Positions 17,264-24,612 of a stretch of DNA of 64,000 nucleotides are shown one piece after another. A program made the position numbers and the translations under genes. The notes under the pieces were generated by a model that was not told where the DNA came from, searched no databases, and saw nothing but the letters and a program-made list of their open reading frames with translations. This DNA comes from Iningainema tapete BLCC-T55. GTDB taxonomy: Bacteria > Cyanobacteriota > Cyanobacteriia > Cyanobacteriales > Nostocaceae. The DNA lies in the NCBI RefSeq assembly GCF_014698965.1, contig NZ_JACXAE010000025.1:1-64000 (forward strand), written 5' to 3'. The first letter of the stretch is position 1; the number at the start of each line of letters is the position of its first letter.

Positions 17264-17794
17264 ATGACTGTAAGACGCTTTATATTCATACCTGTATTAG
17301 CTAGTTTTAGCTTGTTAAGTGGCTGTGCTGGCTACCCCCGCATATTGAATTTTCCTTTCGATCCAGGCGGACAAAGTCTCAATAGTACTGCTGCGGAATT
17401 AAACCCGCAAATTTCGGGGAGATACATTGTTTTTACAAGCGATCGCCGGGGTAGCCAAGATGTTTATCTATTTGATACGCTGACTCAGAATTTAGTTGAT
17501 TTACCTGGATTGAATTCCTTTGATACGATCGCCACTCATCCATCTGTTTCTCAAAATGGTCGTTATATAGTGTTTGCTGCTAGTCGTCAGGGGCGAAGGG
17601 GAATTTTCTTTTACGATAGAGAAACACGCCAAGAGCGCAATTTAACACCCAACTTACTTTCAGAAGTGCGCAATCCTACAATTAGTGCTGATGGTAGTAA
17701 GATTGCTTTTGAATCTTCTGTGAGTGGACAGTGGGATATTTTAGTTTATGACCGTTCGGGAAAACAATTAAACATACCTCAAGATCCCCGCTAA
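17264..17794 (+). CDS. TolB-like beta-propeller lipoprotein 2
   Basis: 176 residues, paralogue of the upstream gene. A clean lipoprotein signal: basic MTVRR, a hydrophobic core, then lipobox LLSGC (Cys about 21). Three PD40-type units follow: NPQISGRYIVFTSDRRGSQD, HPSVSQNGRYIVFAASRQG and NPTISADGSKIAFESSVSGQWD. The closing SGQWDILVYDRSG parallels RGQWDIEVLDRGP in copy 1. The two genes probably arose by tandem duplication. Role unknown. The last 4 bases overlap the stop of the convergent sdhB. Confidence 0.8.
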   Translation: MTVRRFIFIPVLASFSLLSGCAGYPRILNFPFDPGGQSLNSTAAELNPQISGRYIVFTSDRRGSQDVYLFDTLTQNLVDLPGLNSFDTIATHPSVSQNGRYIVFAASRQGRRGIFFYDRETRQERNLTPNLLSEVRNPTISADGSKIAFESSVSGQWDILVYDRSGKQLNIPQDPR

Positions 17795-18801
17795 GGAGAG
17801 TGTCTATTTTCTTGTTGGACGCTTTCAATGAGCGATCGCACTTCCTCAGTTCCTTGAGATGGCTCGAATGAGAGTGGAAACTTACCTTTGAGGAGCATTC
17901 TAAATCCTAAGGGTGCAATGCGCAGTAATCCTTTGAGGTCTTTAAAATAGTCACCAAGTACTTGTAAAACAAACTGTGGTTCATTAATCCAACCTCCTTG
18001 TTTAACCACTTCTACTAATCCTTTACGGTGGCGTAAAGGGACGCTATCTGGTACTTGTTTGTCAGCCAGAATTTCCTGTTTAATTTTTGTAATTTGATCT
18101 AGGGGAGCAACACCCATAGGACAAACCGAGTTGCAGTAAAAGCAGCGTGTGCAACCCCAGACGCCTGATGTATCTTCGTTGTAATTTTCTAGGCGGCTTT
18201 GAGATTGGGTATCGCGTCCATCTGCTAGGGTACGGTATGCTTTAGCGAGAGCATGAGGACCGACAAAGCTAGAGTTAACTTCACGAGCATTGCATTGTGA
18301 GTAACAAGCTCCACACATAATACAATTGCCAGTTTGATCGAGAAGCGATCGCTCTTGGGGTGTTTGCAAAAATTCGCGTTCTGGGACATTACGTCCTGCT
18401 GTACTGACATAAGGAGTAACCGCTTCTAGATTATTCCAGAAACTACTCATATCCACAACTAAATCCTTAATAACTGGCATATTGCCTAAAGGTGCCACCG
18501 TTATTTCTGGAATGCTGTTTGCTTTGTGGTGTGTTTGGTTTTGTGGTAATTTAGTTATTTCGCTGCCCACATTTTCTTTACAAGCTAAAGCTGAACGCCC
18601 ATTGATTACCATTGCGCAGCTACCACAAATTGTGTTGCGACAATTTTTGCGAAAAGCCAGAGTCCCATCTTGCTCCCACTTAATCCGGTTAAGACAATCC
18701 AGGATTGTATTTCCCCCTTCAACGTCTAAAACGTAGGTTTGCACCACCGGGGAAGAGTTTTTTTGTTGCCTAATGATTTTAAAAAGAACTTCCATTACCA
18801 C
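17791..18801 (-). CDS. sdhB: succinate dehydrogenase/fumarate reductase iron-sulfur subunit
   Basis: Carries electrons from SdhA to the quinone pool in the thylakoid respiratory chain. 336 residues, longer than the roughly 240 of enteric SdhB and in line with cyanobacterial forms. The N-terminal 2Fe-2S ferredoxin domain has RKNCRNTICGSCAM and then ALAC. The C-terminal domain has CIMCGACYSQC and CTRCFYCNSVCPMGV for the 4Fe-4S and 3Fe-4S clusters. The start may be ATG 18795 (MEVLFKIIRQ). No sdhA or membrane anchor nearby, as is common in cyanobacteria. Convergent with the TolB-like pair. Confidence 0.93.
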   Translation of the reverse strand: MVMEVLFKIIRQQKNSSPVVQTYVLDVEGGNTILDCLNRIKWEQDGTLAFRKNCRNTICGSCAMVINGRSALACKENVGSEITKLPQNQTHHKANSIPEITVAPLGNMPVIKDLVVDMSSFWNNLEAVTPYVSTAGRNVPEREFLQTPQERSLLDQTGNCIMCGACYSQCNAREVNSSFVGPHALAKAYRTLADGRDTQSQSRLENYNEDTSGVWGCTRCFYCNSVCPMGVAPLDQITKIKQEILADKQVPDSVPLRHRKGLVEVVKQGGWINEPQFVLQVLGDYFKDLKGLLRIAPLGFRMLLKGKFPLSFEPSQGTEEVRSLIESVQQENRHSP

Positions 18802-19756
18802 TTACCAAAGTCGAAAAATGTCTACACATGTATTGGGGTGCTCACGGACATGAGTTATACTCTGATTGCCCTACAGTTACTCCCTAGCTGTTAATATACT
18901 GCTTTTTATCAATCCACCACATATCTACACTGCGATCGCGCCTTTACTAAAAAAGTCCTCATGCCAAGCCTACAAGATAATTTTTTGGTTATATAGAATT
19001 GTTAAATCTTTGTCATAAACATCTTGACATATCAATTTATAAACTCAATAAATTTTTATAAAACCCTTACAGTAATACTCACCCTCAGGGTAGATATTTA
19101 GATCGAAGTGGACTAGCTAATTATAATTCTAAATTAAACAATAACTTTGCTATTATTAGTTCATGCTAGTATTTAATATAAAATTACGACGTAACAAACC
19201 AGTACAAATAAACGCGGTCTTCGCTTTACTCGTGCTGTCTTTGTTGCTTCGGAATAATATAGAGACGGAAAATTTCACGTCTCTATAGGCTTGCACAACC
19301 CCAATGAAATACTTTGCCGTCCTAAATTGGAGAGTAAGAGTAGGGAAAACCCTATAAATACGAACCAAAAAAGGCAAATGCACCAAAGTAGAAGCCGATG
19401 ATTTCTTGGGGCTACTAATCCTCGCTAGTGGTAGAGCTAACTCAATTTGTAAAGGTAGCTTGAAATTACACAGCCATTTTCAGCGTCAAAAGAGAAAATA
19501 ATTTCATTTTTGATGGTAAACGAGGGTTAAAAGTGCCGTAAAATTACCGAAATTAATACCTGTGAAAGTCAGAGACTATAATTTGTTGTGGATAACCATA
19601 ACGGAGAAACTTAGTCTTGTCATGAGCAGGAACTCCGCTGCTAGCACGCGCTTTGTCATCCGTAGCTTTGTGCAAAGCTGAAGAAGCCAAATACTGGCAT
19701 TTCGTGAAGATTACGTTGTTTATCAATTTGGAGAGAGTAAGGATATTTTGAGCGTA
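18802..19756. other. 955-bp stretch without a supported gene
   Basis: Between divergent sdhB and cyAbrB. AT-rich, with one palindromic repeat (19258-19287). The only sizeable open frame (19156-19386, minus, 76 codons) runs through that repeat, has atypical composition and no recognisable motif, so I do not call it. It may hold a long cyAbrB leader or a small RNA, but I see no defined structure. Confidence 0.6.
19258..19287. repeat. GTAGAGACG-type palindrome, diverged copy
   Basis: TATAGAGACG and CGTCTCTATA (10-bp arms) flank a 10-nt AT-rich centre. A more diverged member of the palindrome family. Confidence 0.7.
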
Positions 19757-20224
19757 ATGACTGAAACTGCAACCGCGCCATTAACTGGAAAAGCACTGCT
19801 TGCTAAAGTGAAAGAACTTTCTAATTTACCACGGAGAGAAAGAGCCAAGCAGTGTGGCTATTATACCGTTACCAAAAATAACCAGGTTCGTGTCAATCTC
19901 ACCGATTTTTATGATGCTTTGCTCTCAGCGAGGGGAATTCCTCTGAGTCCAGAAGCACCCAAAGATGGGCGTGGGCGCGAACCTACCTATCGAGTAAGCG
20001 TTCATCAAAATGGTCAAATTGTAATTGGTGCTACATACACCAAAGCAATGGGCTTGAAGTCTGGTGATGAATTTGAAATTAAGTTGGGCTACAAGCACAT
20101 CCACTTAATTCAAATCGATAGTGATAAGAAAATTCTGCCAGATCCAGACGCTGAAGCTGAGGATTTTGACGAAGATGAAGATTTTGATGAAGATGAAGAT
20201 GAAGATGAGGATGAGGAGGAGTAA
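19757..20224 (+). CDS. cyAbrB-family transcriptional regulator
   Basis: 155 residues from ATG 19757; a TTG 9 bp upstream is in frame. Cyanobacterial AbrB proteins are global DNA-binding regulators of carbon, nitrogen and hydrogenase genes; the AbrB-like fold lies at the C-terminal side. Conserved blocks: PLTGKALLAKVKELSNLPRR, AKQCGYYTVTKNNQVRVNL, PTYRVSVHQNGQIVIGATYT and LKSGDEFEIKLGYKHIHLIQ. The tail is a 30-residue acidic run (DEDFDEDEDEDEDEEE), encoded by GAAGATGAGGAT-type repeats. Cyanobacteria carry two ancient cyAbrB types; I do not assign which. The long gene-free upstream region suggests complex control. Confidence 0.9.
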   Translation: MTETATAPLTGKALLAKVKELSNLPRRERAKQCGYYTVTKNNQVRVNLTDFYDALLSARGIPLSPEAPKDGRGREPTYRVSVHQNGQIVIGATYTKAMGLKSGDEFEIKLGYKHIHLIQIDSDKKILPDPDAEAEDFDEDEDFDEDEDEDEDEEE

Positions 20225-20380
20225 ATTTTTTTGATGTCGGGGAAGTCTCAGGTATAAGCTCTTAACCTAGATAAAGGTAGTTAAGTTAGTTCGCTACTTG
20301 TCCCGAACATATTTGGCATGAGTTAGCTTGTGAAAAATACGATTAGATCTCTTGCATGAGTTACCATTTTTGGTAGAACC

Positions 20381-21283
20381 TTGATACACTCGCAAGATAT
20401 TAACTTTTGCAAGAAGTCTGTCGTGTTTTTTTTACTTGTTTCTTTAGCATTGTTTGAGCCATTTGCCAACTTTTTACTGTCATTTGGCTCAGCGCCAGCA
20501 CTGTTGGTGGTAATGGCTTTTTTTATTGCTTGGGTAGGGTGTTGGTTTCCAGTGGCTTTGGTGTTGGGTATTGCACTTAATTGGCAACCAAACCAGCCTT
20601 TATCCCCTAAAGATAAGTTACCTTTACTTATTTCTCTATATATATTAGCTCCCCTAATTGTTTGGGGGATTAGTTATCTAACTCAGACAAATTTCTCTAG
20701 TTACGGTTTAATTGGCAGTGTTTCAATCCTAAAATCTTTACTGCTAGGTTTCGGTTTGGCTGTTTTGAGCTTAGCTGTTGTGTTTGGTTTGCAGTTGTGG
20801 CTAGGTTGGTGCAATTTTCAAAATGTAGAGACGCGATTAATTGCTTCCTTATCACCAATTGTTGTGATAGCATTATTTGTGGGGGGCATAGAAGAGTTAG
20901 TTTTTCGTGGTTTCCTTTTTACTGAACTAAAAATAGATTACCCAGTTTGGGTAGCAGCAGTAGTTTCTAGCTTGATTTTTGCAGTTCTACATTTAGTCTG
21001 GGAACAGAAAGAAACCATACCACAATTGCCTGGGTTATGGTTAATGGGGATGGTATTGGTGTTAGCTTTTGTGGAAGATAGTGGTAGTATTGGTTTAGCT
21101 TGGGGACTGCACGCGGGATGGGTATGGGCGATCGCCACTTTAGACACAGCGCAACTAATTAATTACACTGGTAAAGTCCCTGATTGGGTGACGGGTAAGA
21201 ATAACAAACCCCTCGCAGGTGTAGCAGGGGTTGTTTGTTTGTTGCTCACAGCAATAATTATCTGGTGTTCTAAGTATTTTTAA
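20381..21283 (+). CDS. CPBP family intramembrane glutamic endopeptidase
   Basis: 300 residues, about eight transmembrane segments. The family (PF02517, Abi/CAAX) includes Rce1-type proteases. Catalytic motifs are present: EELVFRGFLF with Glu171-Glu172 and Arg176, HLVWE with His204, and HAGWVWA with His244. The start used is TTG 20381; no good ATG is nearby. The last 52 bp (21232-21283) recur, with four changes, at 22379-22430 on the far side of the toxin-antitoxin pair. Residues near 150 (NVETRLIA) are encoded by a half GTAGAGACG repeat. Substrate unknown. Confidence 0.9.
   Translation: MIHSQDINFCKKSVVFFLLVSLALFEPFANFLLSFGSAPALLVVMAFFIAWVGCWFPVALVLGIALNWQPNQPLSPKDKLPLLISLYILAPLIVWGISYLTQTNFSSYGLIGSVSILKSLLLGFGLAVLSLAVVFGLQLWLGWCNFQNVETRLIASLSPIVVIALFVGGIEELVFRGFLFTELKIDYPVWVAAVVSSLIFAVLHLVWEQKETIPQLPGLWLMGMVLVLAFVEDSGSIGLAWGLHAGWVWAIATLDTAQLINYTGKVPDWVTGKNNKPLAGVAGVVCLLLTAIIIWCSKYF
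21232..21283 (+). repeat. CPBP 3'-end, copy A of a direct duplication
   Basis: 52 bp ending at the CPBP stop codon. Copy B at 22379-22430 is in the same orientation, 1147 bp away, with 48/52 identical bases. The antitoxin/PIN pair and a repeat lie between. Confidence 0.85.
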
Positions 21284-21335
21284 CGCTGAGTTCTTTCTTG
21301 TTAAAATTTAAATATATAGATAAAAGTAAACAAGT

Positions 21336-21695
21336 ATGATTAGAGTGAGTCCTTCAAAGTTTAGTTATAGTGTGCTAGTTGAACATGAGCATGATGGTAG
21401 ATTTAGTGCCGTGGTGGTAGGCTTATCAGATTGTAAAAGTTTAGGGAACACTGAAAAAGAAGCTCTAGAAAACTTGCAGCAGCTTTTGCAAAAACGGTTA
21501 CAAAATTCAAAAATAGTTACTTTAGAAATAAATTCTCCCCAAAATGACAATCCTTGGATGAAGATAGCTGGTATGTATAAAGATAATCCACTTTTTGACG
21601 AGGTACTGGCTGATATAGAAACAGAACGCTGTAAACTTGATGCAGAAATGGAGGAATACTATAGACAAACTGATGCAGAAGGCGAAGTAAAGTGA
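21336..21695 (+). CDS. antitoxin-like protein (HicB-like N-terminus)
   Basis: 119 residues, start ATG 21336. Residues about 9-62 (YSVLVEHEHDGRFSAVVVGL, then SLGNTEKEALENLQQLL) have the HicB-like pattern of a beta sheet with an aromatic-E repeat followed by an EA-helix, found in antitoxins. The C-terminal half is helical and acidic (WMKIAGMYKDNPLFDEVLADIE), resembling antitoxin tails that wrap the toxin. Its TGA overlaps the GTG of the PIN gene (GTGA), so translation is likely coupled. The pair is bracketed by a 52-bp duplication of the CPBP gene end. Confidence 0.75.
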   Translation: MIRVSPSKFSYSVLVEHEHDGRFSAVVVGLSDCKSLGNTEKEALENLQQLLQKRLQNSKIVTLEINSPQNDNPWMKIAGMYKDNPLFDEVLADIETERCKLDAEMEEYYRQTDAEGEVK

Positions 21696-22132
21696 CTGTT
21701 GTTTGGGTGTTAGATACGGATCATTTATCACTTTTTCAAAGAGAGTATCCAACTGTTAAACAGCGTATCAATCAAATTAATTTTGCAAATACAGCTATAA
21801 CAGTTGTGACGTTGGAAGAGCAAATGAAAGGATGGCTGAATGTTATTAATAAATACAACAATCAACCATCCCAAGCTGAAAAAATGATACTAGCTTACAA
21901 AGGATTAAGAGATGGGGTGGAGTACCTCAACAAGCTCAGATTACTTGATTTTGACCTGCTAGCCTACAATTGTTACAGAGAATTAGTTAGTCGAAAAATT
22001 CGTATAGGTACGAGAGATTTACGTATTGCGGCGATTGTACTGTCCATAAATGGTATTTTGGTTACACGCAATCATAAGGATTTTGCCAAAATCCCTAATT
22101 TACAAATAGAAGATTGGACAATATTAAATTGA
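21692..22132 (+). CDS. PIN-domain toxin (VapC-like)
   Basis: 146 residues, GTG start overlapping the antitoxin stop. PIN-domain features: VWVLDTDHLSLFQ with the first acidic site (Asp8, Asp10), VTLEEQMKGW with a conserved Glu in the second site, and IGTRDLRIAAIVLSINGILVTRNHKDFAKIP carrying the third and fourth acidic sites. This LDTDHLSLFQR form is common among cyanobacterial PIN toxins. It likely cleaves RNA (tRNA or rRNA) when freed from the antitoxin. The catalytic residues appear intact, so the pair looks functional. Confidence 0.88.
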   Translation: MTVVWVLDTDHLSLFQREYPTVKQRINQINFANTAITVVTLEEQMKGWLNVINKYNNQPSQAEKMILAYKGLRDGVEYLNKLRLLDFDLLAYNCYRELVSRKIRIGTRDLRIAAIVLSINGILVTRNHKDFAKIPNLQIEDWTILN

Positions 22133-22191
22133 AGGATTTAAGTTTGTTACCAGAAATTCCTCAGATTTTAGATTTAGAGCAATTTTATCAC

Positions 22192-22309
22192 AACGCGATC
22201 GCGTGAGTGAGTGAACTATGCCTCAGATCGCAATTGCGAAAAGCTTCCATGCCCGCCCTACACTTTCAGTGTAGGGCTAATAGCACAAGTCCATTAAAAT
22301 GGACTAAAA
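22192..22309. repeat. 118-bp interspersed repeat, copy 1
   Basis: Starts AACGCGATCGC and ends GGACTAAAA. It contains hairpins GCCCTACAC/GTGTAGGGC and AGTCCATT/AATGGACT. A second copy at 24442-24555 is direct, about 85-90% alike. A C:G pair in the first stem is T:A in copy 2, so structure is conserved. Followed by an AGTCCTCTGAG / CCATAGGTTT piece shared with the 25660 region. Confidence 0.85.
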
Positions 22310-22378
22310 TTTTAGCAGTCCTCTGAGCTAGGGCTTAAACTATGAGCCATAGGTTTATAACTAAATGCTACTAAGAAA

Positions 22379-22430
22379 TGTTTGTTTGTTGCTAACAGCG
22401 ATAATTATCTAGTGTTCTAGGTATTTTTAA
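22379..22430 (+). repeat. CPBP 3'-end, copy B
   Basis: Duplicate of the last 52 bp of the CPBP gene with four substitutions. It no longer follows a CPBP frame. The opposite-strand immunity-candidate gene ends inside it (stop at 22427-22429). Confidence 0.85.
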
Positions 22431-22981
22431 GAGATCTTGATTGGTTGACGATTTGCGCCTGTCATATCTTTAAGATCTACAATGGCATATTGACCAATAA
22501 ATGCACCTCTGTTTAATCTTTCTATTTCCTCACGCCAAGAAAAACCTTTGTATTCTAAACCCCAGTCCATAATTGTACGATTTGCTTGAAATTGATCGTG
22601 TAGTTTTTGTGCTAATTCAACATACTTATTTTTGATTTCGTCACCACCTCTTTCAAATGCTCTCTCCATGATTGAAATTTTAATAGCTTGTATAAGTTTC
22701 TGATCGGGTATACCTTTGTAGGCAATAGTAATGACAAATTCTGGCATTGAGTATGCTATTGCTCCATAAGTAGACCATTGTGCCAAAGTTGCTAAGGCTT
22801 CACTTGGTTCAGTAATGTATTCAGGATCGGGTTCGGAAGTTTCAGTTTCATTAAGTATAAGCATTGAGTCTTCATCTAAAACTCCTCCCATTTTTGAAAC
22901 AATTTTATGGGTATCATAGACAGCCCTCTCTGCCTGAATGCCATTTGGTATAAGTATGAATATTTGATATGATTCACTCAT
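22427..22981 (-). CDS. hypothetical protein, candidate immunity partner
   Basis: 184 residues, soluble, family not recognised. The sequence opens MSESYQIFILIPNGIQAERA, is acidic in the middle (DEDSMLILNETETSEPDPEY) and has a helical C-terminal half (IKISIMERAFERGGDEIKNK, MDWGLEYKGFSWREEIERLN). It starts 9 bp after the nuclease-toxin gene on the same strand, the usual toxin-then-immunity order of polymorphic toxin loci, and its size and acidity fit an immunity protein. That role is inference from position. Its 3' end lies in the duplicated CPBP end fragment, so the C-terminus may have been altered by the rearrangement. Confidence 0.55.
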   Translation of the reverse strand: MSESYQIFILIPNGIQAERAVYDTHKIVSKMGGVLDEDSMLILNETETSEPDPEYITEPSEALATLAQWSTYGAIAYSMPEFVITIAYKGIPDQKLIQAIKISIMERAFERGGDEIKNKYVELAQKLHDQFQANRTIMDWGLEYKGFSWREEIERLNRGAFIGQYAIVDLKDMTGANRQPIKIS

Positions 22982-22990
22982 GATTTTGCC

Positions 22991-23677
22991 CTATAATCCA
23001 ACACGAGGTTCAACATCTTTGTCTATTAACCATTTTATTAGTCTGGGGTCTACTGGCGGATTGGTGAAATGGAAGATAACTTTCTTAGCTTTTGTCGGCA
23101 GTTCATTTCCTTCATAATCCAAAAAGCGCCACGCAGGATTTGCACGTCGTTCGCGATATCTCTTTGTTTCAGTCATCTGTCTCAAATCTTCATCATCAAG
23201 CTTCCTTTTATTTGAATAATCTCCCCCTTTAACCTGAATAATTTCGTTTTCAGTTTCGATGTCTATCTCAGTTAGTTCTCCTGTTTGTTTACCTGTCCGA
23301 AGAATCGGCTTACCCATCGCTTCTATTGTCTCTCCTCTTTGAATTGCGTCTAAGGTGATTAAAGCTTCTTGAATTAACGATTTTTGCTTATTTGGATCTA
23401 CATTAGGTAATTTCCTAAGTAAATCTGCTCCACCTGGCAGTTTTTGGATAATGGCAATCTCATCGTCAGAAAGTTCTGCAGCAGGTATAACCACTCGTGC
23501 TTTTGTTTCTTTTTTATCTTCAAGATCAATTTTGCCATCAATTGCTTGGTATTTGTTAGGTGTTTTAGGATAAAGTTTAGGACTAAGTGGTGATAATTTG
23601 AGTTTGTCAGGAAGATTTGCACCAGACTGTGAAATATGTGTAGCAAATGAAACAAACGCTTGTTTCTTTAGTAACAA
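22991..23677 (-). CDS. putative PD-(D/E)xK nuclease toxin module
   Basis: 228 residues. Residues about 135-215 look like a restriction-endonuclease fold: TEIDIETENEIIQVKGG (Asp139, Gln148-Val-Lys150 as D...QxK), then RQMTETKRYRERR and a closing strand KAKKVIFHFTNPP, as in C-terminal nuclease domains of polymorphic toxins. Residues 1-130 are a Pro/Lys-rich linker with no secretion signal. The only usable start is TTG 23677, inside the last codons of the pseudopilin gene, in another frame (10-bp overlap). So it is either translationally coupled to the pilin or an orphan C-terminal toxin cassette that lost its front. A decayed copy of its N-terminus follows the paralogous pilin at 27968. The immunity candidate lies downstream. 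Confidence 0.6.
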   Translation of the reverse strand: MLLKKQAFVSFATHISQSGANLPDKLKLSPLSPKLYPKTPNKYQAIDGKIDLEDKKETKARVVIPAAELSDDEIAIIQKLPGGADLLRKLPNVDPNKQKSLIQEALITLDAIQRGETIEAMGKPILRTGKQTGELTEIDIETENEIIQVKGGDYSNKRKLDDEDLRQMTETKRYRERRANPAWRFLDYEGNELPTKAKKVIFHFTNPPVDPRLIKWLIDKDVEPRVGL

Positions 23678-24291
23678 TATCTATTGTCTTCATTAGCTGT
23701 AGGATGATCTTTTCCCATTCGTAAAGCCCCTAGAAGAGTGGATACATAGACACAACGCTTTGTTTTCGCATTATTATGATCGCGAAGGGTAATTTTTCCC
23801 AAAGTCTTTTGTGCTGTTTGGGTACACTCATCTCCAACTTGGTAAACAGGGCAACCTTGGTAGTTAAACATCACTCGCCACGCTGGTATTGAAGTTTGTT
23901 TTGGTAAAGTTGTCTCGTCTTTACCTAAATTATTTTTTTGTTGATCGATGCGAATATTTTGTTCTAAGTTATGCCAGAGGCTATTGTTAGTTAGAACTGC
24001 ACTGGGAATGAATGCTCCTGTTTGGGCTGGATGAGATGCCCATTGCACAACACCATTTTGTTCTTTGAAGCTAATTTGCCAAGTTAATTTTTGTTTTTTG
24101 GCTTGGCTTTGTGTCTGCTGCATGGCACGGTAAATTTGGTCTTGAGCAGTGTTGAGGCGCTCTCGATCTACGAAAGTCTGCCAACTTGGGAGTGCGATCG
24201 CACTTAATATACTAATAAAGACAATTACTACCAGTGACTCTAGTAGCGTGAACCCACTGCTGGAGTAATCATGAAAAGTATTTTTAGACAT
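23668..24291 (-). CDS. pseudopilin, GspH/FimT-like (copy 1)
   Basis: 207 residues. A class III prepilin signal, SSSGFTLLESLVVIVFISIL: cleavage after Gly by a PilD-type peptidase would leave Phe1 and Glu5. A helical N-terminus is followed by a globular beta domain with a C-terminal cysteine set (CPVYQVGDECTQ, RCVYVST, YCY end). Paralogue of 27968-28591, roughly 85% identical by eye. Part of, or next to, the hps locus, so a minor pseudopilin of the hormogonium polysaccharide/type IV pilus apparatus is likely. The toxin ORF overlaps its stop. The upstream 90 bp are conserved with copy 2. Confidence 0.85.
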   Translation of the reverse strand: MSKNTFHDYSSSGFTLLESLVVIVFISILSAIALPSWQTFVDRERLNTAQDQIYRAMQQTQSQAKKQKLTWQISFKEQNGVVQWASHPAQTGAFIPSAVLTNNSLWHNLEQNIRIDQQKNNLGKDETTLPKQTSIPAWRVMFNYQGCPVYQVGDECTQTAQKTLGKITLRDHNNAKTKRCVYVSTLLGALRMGKDHPTANEDNRYCY

Positions 24292-24390
24292 GAATGAGAA
24301 AAAGAAAAATGTACCAGTGGTATATATTTTCCTTTTCTGGTAGTTTTTAATACATCCGGATAGCTAATAAAAGTTACTGATGACTTAAAA
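24292..24390 (-). promoter_or_regulatory. conserved upstream block of pseudopilin copy 1
   Basis: The bases before the start codon, including TACATCCGGATAGCTAAT (plus-strand reading, about 24350-24368) and a long A/T-rich AGAAAAAGAAAAA tract, recur before pseudopilin copy 2 (28592-28680). Shared leader or promoter by duplication. A hormogonium sigma-factor promoter is possible but not shown. With the 24442 repeat and the 24569 hairpin it fills the 321-bp gap. Confidence 0.45.
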
Positions 24391-24441
24391 GTAGCGCTAA
24401 AAACAGTGAATACAGTGTTCGAGTTACGTCAAGTTTATCGT

Positions 24442-24555
24442 AACGCGATCGCTTGAGTGAACTATGCTTTAGATCGCAATTGAGAAAAGCTTCCATGCTC
24501 GCCTTACAATCTTCGTGTAAGGCTAATAGCACAAGTCCATTTTAATGGACTAAAA
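24442..24555. repeat. 118-bp interspersed repeat, copy 2
   Basis: Direct copy of 22192-22309, lacking a 4-nt GTGA insertion and with several substitutions; hairpin GCCTTACA/TGTAAGGC keeps pairing. The two copies bracket the immunity, toxin and pseudopilin genes. Confidence 0.85.
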
Positions 24556-24568
24556 CACTGCAAGACGC

Positions 24569-24601
24569 AGATACCCGACTTCTTTAAGAAGTCGGGTATC
24601 T
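24569..24601. terminator. 33-nt perfect hairpin after a GT2 gene
   Basis: AGATACCCGACTTCTT, one base, then the exact 16-nt complement. It lies 12 bp past the GT2 stop on the minus strand. A likely transcript end; the same hairpin is a known type of cyanobacterial repeat (from memory). Confidence 0.6.
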
Positions 24602-24612
24602 AGTTAGGACTA

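Noticed and set aside
19156-19386. 76-codon frame between sdhB and cyAbrB
   Set aside because: Runs through a palindromic repeat, has no recognisable domain and no good start context.
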